From Holtermannia corniformis (lineage: Eukaryota; Basidiomycota; Tremellomycetes; Holtermanniales): 64,000 nucleotides of DNA. Below are positions 1 through 13,537 of this stretch, piece after piece (the stretch's first letter is position 1; the number at the start of each line of letters is the position of its first letter). The stretch is from positions 746,277-810,276 of the forward strand of contig BCIJ01000001.1 of NCBI GenBank assembly GCA_001599935.1. Direction: 5' to 3'. The notes beneath the pieces were generated by a model. That model was not told the origin of the DNA. It made no database searches and saw only the letters and a program-made list of their open reading frames with translations. A program made the position numbers and the translations under genes.

Positions 1-233
1 GTCGAGCATGGGCAAGTTTGTGACCCAGAACACGGTCGCCGTCTTGGAGAAGTTTGGCGTCGTTCCCAAGGGCACGTACGATGTCGGAGAGAGCTTGAAG
101 GTTGCCGCCGACGCGCTCGTTGCCGGTGGTCAGCAAAAGCTCTTCACGTGAGTACGCACCGTCTGACCTGGACCTGTGCTGACTTTACTCCAGCCCTATG
201 GCACTCTGGATCGTCCGCAAGCCCAAGAACTAG
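1..233 (+). CDS. ERG6: Sterol 24-C-methyltransferase, C-terminal end (partial)
   Basis: Only the last two exons are inside the window. Exon 1 is open from base 2 to 148; an intron (149-193, GTGAGT...CTCCAG) leads to a final exon 194-233 ending in TAG. The encoded tail contains GGQQKLFTPMALWIVRKPKN. It matches the conserved end of fungal Erg6, which has GG-x-x-KLFTPM followed by a short ARKP-type tail. Erg6 transfers a methyl group from S-adenosylmethionine to C-24 of the sterol side chain in ergosterol synthesis, at the ER and lipid droplets. The SAM-binding fold lies upstream of the window, so identification rests on the C-terminal motif alone. Confidence 0.82.
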
Positions 234-437
234 ACTTGCAGACTGCTGGACTCTGAATCTCGCTTGGCTAGACGCGCTCTTGCACTTGTATACTCGCCTG
301 CCGGCAATGCATCTGTGGCTGATCAATATTGACCTGGTTCAGGTTCGAATGCGACAGATTGCGTGTTGACTCCTTGCTCGTCGTCGAGGTCTATCCTCGT
401 GCACCGTAGCTCGCGATCGTGCTAAGCGCAGCAACAG
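234..437. other. Short intergenic region, ERG6 3' side to next gene
   Basis: About 200 bp with no convincing ORF. A GGTTCGAA-like string near 342 resembles part of a tRNA B box, but no cloverleaf or A box could be built around it. Confidence 0.4.
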
Positions 438-2063
438 ATGTCCGACTTTGGCTTACCTCGTCTGATCCAGAGTCGAGCTTCGCACGCCGCGCCGACGCAT
501 CGACATCGTCGCTCAATGTCGACAGACGTCTTTAGCATGTACCCACCGCGCAACCCCCCGTCTCCAACACCATCGTCCCCGTCGCTGTACTCGCATACCC
601 CGAGCCAATTACCCCGCCCACGAACGGTGACGCGAGACTCTGACGATTCAGATGGTGCAGACAGCTTGGATCCCCGCACGAGTATGCTGGCGGGTCCCCA
701 GCTGCGCAAATACGCAGCCGCGGCACCTTGGGAGGAAGACACCACACACATGGTGCCCGTCGTGCCATGGGCGGGTGACGCAGAGATGCTGCGATCCGGT
801 AGCTGTACCCCTCCGAGGAAAAACAGTTTCGATAGCTGGAAATCATCGGCTGCCAGCGCTGCTGGCTCGACAGTCACCTCTGGCAAGCGCGGGATCGCGC
901 AAGCAATCGGGCGGCATCTGCTGCCGTCGTCGTCCGGCCTCTCGTTGGCATCTACGCGGACGAACAGCTCGGACGAACGACAACCTGTCACACCCCTTGC
1001 GTCTAGAGCTTCACACAGGGTCGTGCCAGGTTCGCCAACCTGCGTGCAGCAGGCGCTGTCCGTCTCGTCAAACGAAACAGCTGCCGTTACGGACGACCCA
1101 GTCCGCAAACCCATCACTCTCATTTCGCTCGATCAAGCGCAAGCAAGGCAGCGCGAAAAGAGTCAGCAGCAAGCTGCGTCGCATGCTCGAGGACCGCAAG
1201 TCGGTCGAGCGCGGGCTCGTACCCTGGCAGGCGCGCAACCCCGGGAGCTGTCATGGCAAACCTCGGACGGTGTCGAAGCGACGCCCTTCCTGCCAATCCC
1301 AAGCAATCATCCCCCGCCTCTGTCAGGCAAACCCGTCCGCAGCAAGAAATCCGGCCTGCTGAAGCTCTTCAAGTCAGATCGCGAGCGTGCGATCGCACGC
1401 CCCGTGATCTTGGCTGTACCGCGTTCGCAGACGAGCTCAATGTACCACGATGGTATAGGCGCGCCGCAGGATAGCAGTGTTCAGCTTGCACTGGCTGCTG
1501 CCTCGGAGCGGCTTGCATCGGGCACGCGGGACCAAGATGGTGATCGACACGGTAGTGGTACGGACACGCCTGGGTCTCTCTTGCCACTGAGCGGGAACAT
1601 GGACAAGCTCAAATTACGGCCGATATCGATGAGCTTCTCTTCAGGTCTTCCCGATGCCTGGAAATCAGCAGACGCCCTTGCTCCGCAATATCACCGTACG
1701 TGACCTGTCAACTTCCCGCCGGGAATGGATGATTGACATCATGCAGATCCCAGCGCTGTGGAAGAGCAAGAACCCACCGAGCTGACGACGGCTCTGGTAT
1801 CGCAAATACAGAACGCTCGTAAAGCTTGGCGGGTCCAGTTGTTCGAACTCGAAGCACAGATCCGCGACTTGCGAGAGGAACTCCGCGACGCGCAGACGAG
1901 TCGACCACATGCGCTAGGTTCGTGCGACAGTTGCGGCTGCAACTGCAACGGCCAGAGTCGGCGCTCGACCGAAACGAGCTCGTCTGTCATTGATCGAGCT
2001 CGCGCCAAAACGGGAGGCGCGCGCGGAGTGTTCGGGTCGGGTTCCCTACGAGAATGGGAGTGA
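438..2063 (+). CDS. Ser/Pro-rich protein with C-terminal coiled coil, function unknown
   Basis: Two exons, 438-1695 and 1747-2063, are joined by a 51-nt intron (GTACGT...ATGCAG) and give a 524-residue protein. The N-terminal 400 residues are rich in Ser, Pro and Arg and look disordered. A short basic stretch, KKSGLLKLFKSDRERA, lies near residue 300. After the intron comes a heptad-like helix of about 40 residues (from LVSQIQNARKAW to ELRDAQTS), then a Cys cluster reading CDSCGCNCNG. The frame continues cleanly through the splice, and the first ATG after the ERG6 stop was taken as start. I do not recognise a family. The layout suggests a scaffold or cell-polarity type protein, but that is only an impression. 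Confidence 0.7.
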
Positions 2064-2116
2064 TGGATGGCGTAGACGATGCATGCAAAGTATAGTATAC
2101 AAAAACAGCCGATGCT

Positions 2117-5100
2117 CTACTTGCGTCCGGCACGACGCTTCTCGCGCCCCTTCTCGCGCTGCATCTGCTTCTCCTCTGCCCTTTCCGACGTGATGTCGCC
2201 CTGGATCCGGCGCATCTTGGCATTGTACGCGGCATCGACTTCGGCCTGCTCGCGCGCCTTTTCGCCCGCAAGGAACCGGTTGTCCTTGCGGAGTTCGCGG
2301 ATCGCACCCTTGCGCTCCTTCTTGTACATGGCCTTGAGCTTGCTCGTAGCGTTGCGCTCTGCATCGGGGTCGTAGCGCTTGGTGATGGAGTAGTTTTCGA
2401 CAAACTTGGGCAGATACGTCGCGATTGGGATCGGCTTGTGAGCCTGCAGCCGTAGCGGCGCGCGGCTTTGGATCGCAAAGCCGAGCATCCGGCCGAGTGC
2501 CTCTTGTGTGTCTTTGTGCAATTTCTGCGAGACGGTCAGCTGCTTGCATGCGATTCCTGAGGCTCGAGGCTCACCTGCAACTCGATCGCGGTCTTCTTCA
2601 ACCGCAAACTGTCCAAGATCTCCTTCAGCGGTGCAAACATTTCAATAAAGGCATCGAGACCAGAGTGCGCCTGCGCATATGCCGAAACGAGCCGCAGGGC
2701 CGTGGCAAGCAGGTCGACCTTGCCCTGCTCTGTCGGCTCGGCCACAAGCAGGTCCGGCAAAGCGCAAGCTTCGGCCGGCACGGCGGTGCTCTTGAAAGCG
2801 ACACGGATCTCGGGGAGGGCGTCGGTGATATCTGGCGGAAGAGGGAATGTCCCAGCCTTTGACAGGCTCGGACGCGTGTTGAGGTACAGTAGGGCCGAGG
2901 CGAGAAAGTTGAGCGCTTCTGGCACGACGCGCTTCGAGAGCGACTCGTACTGTGGTGCTGTCAGTTACGAGGCCATCTCACGACAGACGGCGGGCAACTC
3001 ACTTGACTGAGTAAAGAGCACAAGAACAAACCCGAAGCCACATCCGCCAACGACCTGACGCGCGCCTGACTCAGGTACTGGCCCATCAGCAAGACGGCGG
3101 GCGCCGCGACCGGGTGCGAGAAATCACTCGTTGACCAGACCAGCCCCACGAGACGTAGGAGCGCCAGCTCGGGTCCTCGCGGAAAAGTCTTGGAATCGGG
3201 CAGGAGCGCGCCACGGGCCAATCCTTTAGCGAGGTTCTTCTGCATCAAGACGAGCTTGCCGATGAAGTGGTGTGCGGCTGTGATGGGGTTCAGATTGACG
3301 AGGGCGAGGATGTGGGGCATGAGCGTGTTGATAGGTTGGAAGGATGGGGTTGGGGGGCTGGCGAGGACAAGGACGTGGTCGAGCAGGACGCCGAGAAAGT
3401 TCTGCAGATGATCAGCACAGTGTCGAACGCAGCGGGTGGATCGAGACACTCACTTGGAGCTTGTCCTTGTTGCCCTGCGCCAGGCTTGGATGGTATAGCG
3501 CCCGGATCCGCTGCACGACAACGGGCAATGCCGAGAGCTCGAGACCGTCCAGGATATCCTGCAGCTCTTCGTGCGTTGACGGGCATACAAAAGTATATGG
3601 GATCTCTTTGGCAGCCGCCTTTGCCTTTGATGACTTGGGCTTTTTGCTCTTGACGGCGGGGACGAGACGCTCGTCTTCGGAAATGTCGGCTGCGTCGTCG
3701 TCGTCGAGGTCGTCCATGGCGTCTGGATCGCTCTCGTCCTCTTCTTCTTCGCTGCCATCTTCCTCGCTGCCGTCTTCCTCGCTGCCCTCAGATCTACACT
3801 CCTCATCCTCGTCCCCATCCTCGTCCGAGTCCTCGACCATGTCATCACCCTCCCCCTCCGCTTGCAGTCCCTTCCCAAGCAGTCCCTTGCCCAGGACCAA
3901 GCCCTCCTCGTCCTCGTCCATAAAGTCGTCATCCAGGTCATCCGCATCCGGCACGCGCTTGTCCTCCTTGGTCGTCTTTACGCGCTTGCGCCCACGTCCG
4001 CCCTCAGCCTCGTCCTCATCACTCTCCTCTCCACGCATCCTTCGCAACCGACTCGCTTCGGCCGCCTCGAGCCGCTCCTTTTCCTCGATCGCGAGCTCGT
4101 CTTCAGACTTTGTACGGTCTTTGGGCTTTGCGCGCGCGTCAAACGCAAGCGAGCGCACAAATTGATCATAGTCCATATCGTCGGCTGCCGTGTTGTGCTC
4201 TACCGCAGCGGCGGCGACGGGCGTGGCTGAAGGGGCAACGGGACCAGCCTTGGCCGGTTTGCCTAGTGGCATTCGGTTCGAATTTGAGCCAATGTCGTTG
4301 ACGGGCGCGACGTCGAGCAGGGCGCGAAGGTCGTCGATCCCCTCGTCAATCTCGTTGCGGATGTCCTCGTCAACCTCTTTCTGCTGCTGGCGCTCGAGCT
4401 GGAGTGATCATTAGGATGGCTGCTATCGTGCCGAGCGTCAGTCGCACCTTGTACCCCTTGCTCTTGGCAATGATCTCGGACATGACTTCTGCCTTGCTTT
4501 TTTTGCGCTCTGGCTGAACACATTGTCAGCGTATGGTTGGATACGATTCCACGGCACACACCAGCTCCTCGTCCTCGTCCTCGCCAAAGCCACCGAAATG
4601 ACTGCGCCTGACCGTGCGCTCGTCAATCCCTCCGCCCCTCCTCTCATCCTCGTCCTCCCCACCGAGACCGGCCATCATGCCCATCCTCTCGAAATCATCG
4701 CCCGCGAGGTCTCCGACGTCGCGCCCGCCGTGCGTCAACGACCACCCGAGGTTCTCGCCGTCCGCGGTGCCAAACGCCTCGTCGTCTTCGAGGTTGAACA
4801 AGGCTTTCTTGGAGCCGGAACTGGAACCGAGACGTTGCAGCTCGCGTTCGCGAGTGTAGCGCTCGAGCATGCGGTCTTCGGGGGTCAAGTTGGGATCTGA
4901 CTCGCCGAAGCGGCGATCGTGGAATGCGCCAGTGTGGCCTTTGAGCTTGTGTTCGGGTAGCAGCGTTTTACGGCGCTACCGGGACGATGTCAGCTCCATG
5001 ATAGCCTTGACGGGTATCACAAACCTGCTCCAAACCGGCCTGCTTGCTCTGGCTCGGCCGTCCTGTGGCCCCTTTGAGCTTGCGTCCGCCGACATCATGC

Positions 5101-5347
5101 TTGACCTGTCCAACGCAACATCAGCTGCATCCCCACACGACCCACGACCCATCGTCCGCACCTTGGTCTCGCGCTCGTCAAACTTGTTCAAGCCCTTGCG
5201 GATCTCTTCCAACTTTTGCAGCTTCTTTTGCCGGTCGCGTTCCTGGCTGCCACCCTTTTTCGCGTTCTTGTGCTTTGGCTGGGATGTCCGGTTGAGACCT
5301 GCGGATGACAGGGCTGACTTCAGCTGCGAGAGCTGCGAGGGCGCCAT
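2117..5347 (-). CDS. NOP14: Nop14, 40S ribosome-assembly (SSU processome) factor
   Basis: Eight exons: 5162-5347, 5025-5105, 4562-4975, 4448-4513, 3454-4398, 3003-3401, 2575-2949 and 2117-2524. All join in phase and give 957 residues. Family signatures run in order: the N-terminal SQLSQLKSAL block, KHDVGGRKLKG, DRRFGESDPNLTPEDRMLER, a long acidic Asp/Glu tract with nuclear-signal-like Lys/Arg patches, and a basic C terminus containing KKERKGAIRELRKDNRF. Nop14 is an essential nucleolar part of the small-subunit processome, needed for pre-18S rRNA cleavage and 40S export. Its start lies 205 bp from the divergent VPS34 start. The protein is somewhat longer than the yeast protein, mainly because of the acidic tract. 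Identification is firm. Confidence 0.95.
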
Positions 5348-5552
5348 GGTGGATTGCTTTTTCCAACTTTTGTCTCGAGATGCGACCTGTTGCCACTGGA
5401 AATCGTGCTGAGCGGCGACACGTCACTGACACGTCATTTACGTGGGATGTGCGATCGACAGCGTTACGTACACGCGCGATTCCTCACTCTCAACATTGTC
5501 AACGCCGTCTCTTGTCGATCCAGCGTCCGGTTGGCTTGTCCTACTCGCCAGC

Positions 5553-8867
<3,315 letters not shown>

Positions 8868-9012
8868 CGAGTCATCCTTGACGGAGGCTGATCGGGCTAG
8901 AAACGCCCGCATGAATCGACAAAGTACCTGCATCCCCTAGAGGCCCGTCGGGCACTGTATGCACTACTATGATCGTGCTGCTGTCTTTTCTTGCTTCACC
9001 CTCTACGTCACA

Positions 9013-12000
9013 TTACAACGCCGGCCCGTACGACCAGATGCGAGCATGCTGGTCACCAGAACCAGAGGCCAAAAGTCCACCGGATCGCGCCAAGTCGATC
9101 GAGATGACTGGACGTGTCAGTCGCAACTACACAGTTTGGTAAACGACATACCAGAGTTCTTGTGACCTTGCAGCATGAACTGAGCTTGCCCAGACGAGGC
9201 GTTCCAAAACTGGATGCTGCGGTCTTTCGAGCCGGAAACAACCCAGTTGCCATCAGGGGACACGGCAACGGAAAGCACGTAGTCCTGACAACCATTAGCC
9301 AGGATTCGCAAACCGCAACGACTACCCACCTTGTGTCCGTTGAGCGTCGCCGAGCAGTGACCACGCCCCTTTTCGGGCGGAACCTCGCGGGCTGCGCCAG
9401 CGGCACCCGTGCCAGCCGACGAAGCATCAATCGCCTGCTTTGTTGCCGTCAAGTCCCACATGCGCAAAGTGCGGTCAAGCGAGCCCGACACGAGCGTCTT
9501 GCCGTCGGGCGAGAAAGCAACACTGTACACCGAGTCTTTGTGGCCCTTGAGGCGCTCCAGTTGCTGGCCGGTGTGAACGTTCCACACGCGGACCATTGTA
9601 TCCAGCGATCCAGCAGCGAGGATCTTGCCATCGGGGGAGACTGGCATCCTCAGCTTCGCACGAGACATCTCGGGTGCACTCACGAGCGACCGAAGTGATC
9701 CCAGCATCGATCGGAGCGCCGTCCTGGATAATGTAGTCTTCGACCTTCAAGTCGAATACGCAAGAACCCGTCTCAATATCCCACACGCGCGCGCTCTTGT
9801 CGCCCGAACCCGAGACAAGATACCGGCCATCGCGCGAAAAGTCGAGCGAATAGATTTCCTGAGCGTGTCCCTGCAGCAAGTGGCGTATCCGCTTCTTGCT
9901 GATGTCCCAAATCTGTGACGGTGAGCAACAATGCTGAGTGGGTGCTTGGTGGACTGACCCTGATCTGCCGGTCCTCTGCACCCGTTGCGAGATACTTGGA
10001 GTCCGGGCTGAAGCAGATACTCCGAATGTACAGATCGCCGTTCTTGTTCGCCGCCTCGTCCATGAGAACCCTGTCGATTGTCAGCAAAGGCCATTCGACA
10101 GTCGGGTTACTCACGAATGCCGCGCACCCGTCTTTGTATCGTAGATTTGCGCTGACCGGTTGCAGCCGGTGGCCAACCACTTGCCGTCTGTGGAGAACTT
10201 GACACAGCATACAACACTGAGATATCAGCCTGTCTCTCAAGCGTACAGCGATGCACGAACCTCTCGTGTACAAAGGTGTGCACAAGCCCCACGTCGAGCA
10301 CCCGCTTTGTTTGCGAGCTCCACACAGCGAACCAATCTGAACCTTCCTTCTTCAATTCACGCGACACGTTCTCGGGGTCAAGGTCTGAAAGCATTGCCTG
10401 CGGTGATGGGCCTCCAGGTTGCGGCGAAGCTGCGCTTGTTACTATGCGTTACTGATGGCAACATGCTCGACTGACCCGCTTCCTTCTTGGCCCCCTTGTC
10501 CTCCTGGTAACGGTACGCATCCCGCTCGCGATCCCTGTCTCGTTCCCGCTCACGATCGCTATCCCGTTCTCGGTCCACTAAGCCGTTTGCGCTCGGCCCA
10601 GCCCCAGGTGGGGCAGGCATGAAGCTCGGCACACCACCGACGCCCCTGTCAGGTGCGATGGGTGCAGGACCCGGACCAGCAGGCGGCACAGGCGCGGCAC
10701 CAGGGCTGATAGCTGGCCGAGCATCGAGTTCGCGCCGAAGCCGCGTGATTTCTCCCTCGTATCTAGATTTTGGTCAGTGCGGGCGAGGATCACGCTGCGA
10801 GTAGCTTACTGATCGCGGAGCTTGACCTGGGTCGACTCGAGGTCGTAGAGTGATTGCCGGATAAGCGCGAGCTCCTGGATCTGGGCCGTGACTGTTGGGA
10901 AAGTCAGCAAGGGCACTCAAGCTACGCTGAAATCAATAGACTGGTCGTTATGGGTGCTCGGAGTACAAGGATGGTGAATGGCAAGCTGCAACAGATCAAA
11001 CAAATCCAATAGACAAACTTGGCGTTGCTCATCCGATGACGCGCGGCGCTTGTGCCGTAGCGGAAGTAGCAGCGCAGGTGCGCTGCTGCATCCATGCCTC
11101 TCAGCACACGCGTGCTGACCCACGGGAAAACAGCCTAAAGGTCAGTCTGGATGACCCAACGACGACCGCGCAACACCGACGCGACGCGACGTGAAATCAT
11201 ACGACCCGCAGTGGAAGCAGCGTGCTTGTGCAATCAGAGCCAAATGAGTTGTACGACTATCACACTTGGAAGCGCAATATGGCAGCCAATGGCTGTTGGC
11301 AGTGGCACGAGCTGTACTAGCTCGCCATTCCCGACAGCCTTTAGAGGTTCGCTTCGGCAGGAAACGGGGCTCACGGAGCTAATCGCTGATACACATACCA
11401 CTGCCACGCGTCCCCTGAGTAGCCATTGCGAGAGCCGACTGTCGTAAAGACTCAGTGCAGTCTCACGACTGTCCCCTGTCACACATCCGCAGCAGCACTC
11501 GCTTTTCGCGATGCTGATCCGCATTATGTCCACAGCTCGCCAGAGTGCGAGGCCACAACTGCGTTCAGTATAGTCATACCTATATCCAAATAATGGCAGC
11601 CAAGTCAAGGTTGCGGGAACGAAGCGCAGACCCTTCGTGCTCCAAAGACAGCCATAAAGCAGCAGCTGAGACGGTGTTCGCACGATAACAGAGTGCAAGC
11701 TCTCGGATCTCAAGCATTTGCGCTCGGATCCATCGTGCGCAGTGCAACCCTCGCCAAGCGAGCGGCCTCGTACATTCATCCTTTCGGATAATTGCACAAC
11801 ACTAAGCTGCGCGTAGACACGCAGCAGTCTGCGATCCCAGCATGCAGACGACTGAGCTTGCGCAAGCGCACATCTTGACAGACGCGCTCTCGAGAGGAAT
11901 TCCCAGTCTGGGAGATGACTTGATGTCAAACTGATTCGCACGTCCAAGGTCAGGCAGACCTGTTCCCGGCGGCTGAGCATAGGATCACTGGACCTGTAAA

Positions 12001-13412
12001 CATCCTCGGATCTGAAGAGCATCGTGATCCCGTGATGAGCTCAGCTCTGGCCTTGTGTTGACTAAAGCTCGGCATCGCTAAGCCGCGTAAAGGGCTGTCA
12101 GAGCACTGAGGATCAGCAGCATGCTTGGCCTGATGAGGACTCGACCATGCCACTTCCGATCCTCGAAGATCTGTGCTACCCAGACCCATCAGACGAGAGG
12201 CGCCGCTACTACATTAGAACAGCTCTACTTGAGCTGAATCTGCTGATTGGCAGTACGCCTCTCGTATCAGGTATGGATCAAGAAAATACCGCCTTGTGGC
12301 GTGCCTGTCACAAACATGACTGAGCTACAACCCGGGAGCTGCTCGATGCAGAACGGAGCGCCTGACCTGAGCTGAACACAGCTCAGCCATAGGCGAGCTG
12401 CATGTTCAAGATGGAGCGCTTGACTGCGCCTGCACCGTGACCGCTCGGGAGTGATACGAGATGATATCGTCGAGAGGGCGCGAAGCACCGAAGCAGATAC
12501 AGCTGGGTTCCAGCAGAGTTCTGCTCGAGCCTGACGCGTTCTCGACATCTCAAGGACCCCATATATCACCGCACGATGACAATGGCAGGCTCCCGTTGGC
12601 AGGAACCTAGTCGCGACTTGGGGTTTGACCGGACGCCGGGTCGAACAGTGATGTTCGTCGCGGTCCTCGCCGCCATCTGTCCGCCTGCGGTCCGCCAAGA
12701 CGACAATGCAGATCCTGTCCGTCCCCTCGCCGTGCCTCCCTTGCCACCAGTGAACCTCCCACACCCCACCCAGCTCGATCCCCACCCAACGCAATCGCTT
12801 CCTCCTCCCTCCAGCCTGACCGGCCCCGCAATACTCACTCTTGCCCTCGTACTCGTCCCGCTGCCCGCGGTAGGCATCGACATTCTGGCCGAGGTTTTCA
12901 AACTCTTGTTTGATCAGTTCAAACATGTCACCGAGACGCTGCGTCGAGGCCTGGACGAGCGAGACGGTGGCCGGGTTCGGCCCGCCGGCCTGCTGGGGCG
13001 GCTGAGCCGAGGTCGGTGCGGCCGCGGGCAGGCGGTGATGCTGATGGTGATGGTAGCGGGTGAGCATTGGCTGCTGCGGCTGCTGCACTGTTGGCAGAGA
13101 TGGACGCACGTTGTATATCGTCGGCTGCATGATCGCGGCGCGGCGAGGCGAACGAGATGGGCGGGGTCGAACACTAGTGACCGTTTGGTTCCTTTGACCT
13201 GTGCGTGAACCGAGGCCGTGGCGAGGGGGGTAAGGGACGATGCTCTCACTAGCGCCGCTGACCGTCGACGATTCGGGGGTAGCGATCTGTGATGGTGGGA
13301 CCCAGAGGGCAGGCTGGCGATCCCGGCTGTCGTTGGCGTCGTTGACGTTTGTCGTCGTTGCTGGCGGCGCGCCCCCCCGTTTGGCGCCGTTTTCCATCCC
13401 ATCCATCATCAA
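9013..13412 (-). CDS. TUP1: Tup1-family WD40 transcriptional corepressor
   Basis: Ten exons: 12839-13412, 10810-10891, 10476-10762, 10261-10384, 10115-10216, 9959-10070, 9684-9912, 9330-9640, 9152-9284, 9013-9107. They are in phase and give 682 residues. The N terminus is Gln/Pro/His-rich; then comes the Tup1 tetramerisation helix ([18 protein letters not shown], and onward into exon 2). A Pro/Gly linker and a run of alternating Arg/Asp/Glu follow, then the KKEGSDWF motif and a seven-bladed WD40 propeller ending [10 protein letters not shown]. Tup1 with Ssn6/Cyc8 represses many promoters through DNA-bound factors and histone deacetylases. Oddity: the helix domain is split by a 1,947-nt intron. 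The start is 125 bp from the divergent UBR7-like gene. Confidence 0.94.
10892..12838 (-). other. Unusually long intron of the TUP1-type gene (1,947 nt)
   Basis: The donor is GTGAGT at 12838 and the acceptor CCCAACAG at 10893-10892. Both flanking exons are firmly placed because the Tup1 helical domain runs through the junction without missing residues. The interior has no ORF with recognisable homology, no terminal repeats that I can see, and many stop codons in all frames. A possible box C/D-like element on the opposite strand is listed separately. Confidence 0.85.
12026..12114 (+). ncRNA. Possible box C/D snoRNA-like element (weak)
   Basis: A box C match GTGATGA (12032-12038) and a box D CTGA (12106-12109) are flanked by a perfect 5-bp terminal stem, GATCC (12026-12030) with GGATC (12110-12114). 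The span of 89 nt is typical of C/D snoRNAs. Against it: the element lies antisense to the TUP1 transcript, so it would not be released from that intron; no clear C'/D' pair is seen; and I cannot match its guide to rRNA. It may be chance. Confidence 0.18.
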
Positions 13413-13537
13413 CGGCCGGCTTGATCACGTAAGCGCGCGGGTCCATGCCGGCACCGACCCAGCCACGCGTGCCTCGATCACGACGGTAGACAATCCGTAC
13501 TGTAGAAAAGTAGCAGCATCCAGTGCTACGCTCCAGC
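13413..13537. promoter_or_regulatory. Shared divergent promoter, TUP1 / UBR7-like
   Basis: Only 125 bp separate the two start codons, so both core promoters must lie here or inside the 5' ends of the genes. No clear TATA box is visible. Confidence 0.6.

Noticed and set aside
335..360. tRNA B-box-like GGTTCGAA
   Set aside because: No A box at a suitable distance and no acceptor, anticodon or T-arm pairing could be drawn.
422..1123. Minus-strand ORF of 233 codons
   Set aside because: Shadow of the Ser-rich plus-strand gene, which has a clean splice and better codon use.
3720..3860. Tandem-repeat-like run of CTCGTCCTC units
   Set aside because: It is codon-level low complexity from the acidic NOP14 tract, not an independent repeat.
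3344..4165. Plus-strand Ser-rich ORF of 273 codons
   Set aside because: It is the antisense of the acidic Asp/Glu tract of NOP14; poly-Ser arises from reversed GAG/GAC codons.
11234..12022. Minus-strand ORF of 262 codons inside the TUP1 intron
   Set aside because: Composition is random (many Cys, Ser, Arg, Leu), no motif, and it does not connect in frame to the TUP1 exons.
12122..12145. Second box C-like CTGATGA near the snoRNA candidate
   Set aside because: Non-consensus first base and no box D with a terminal stem.
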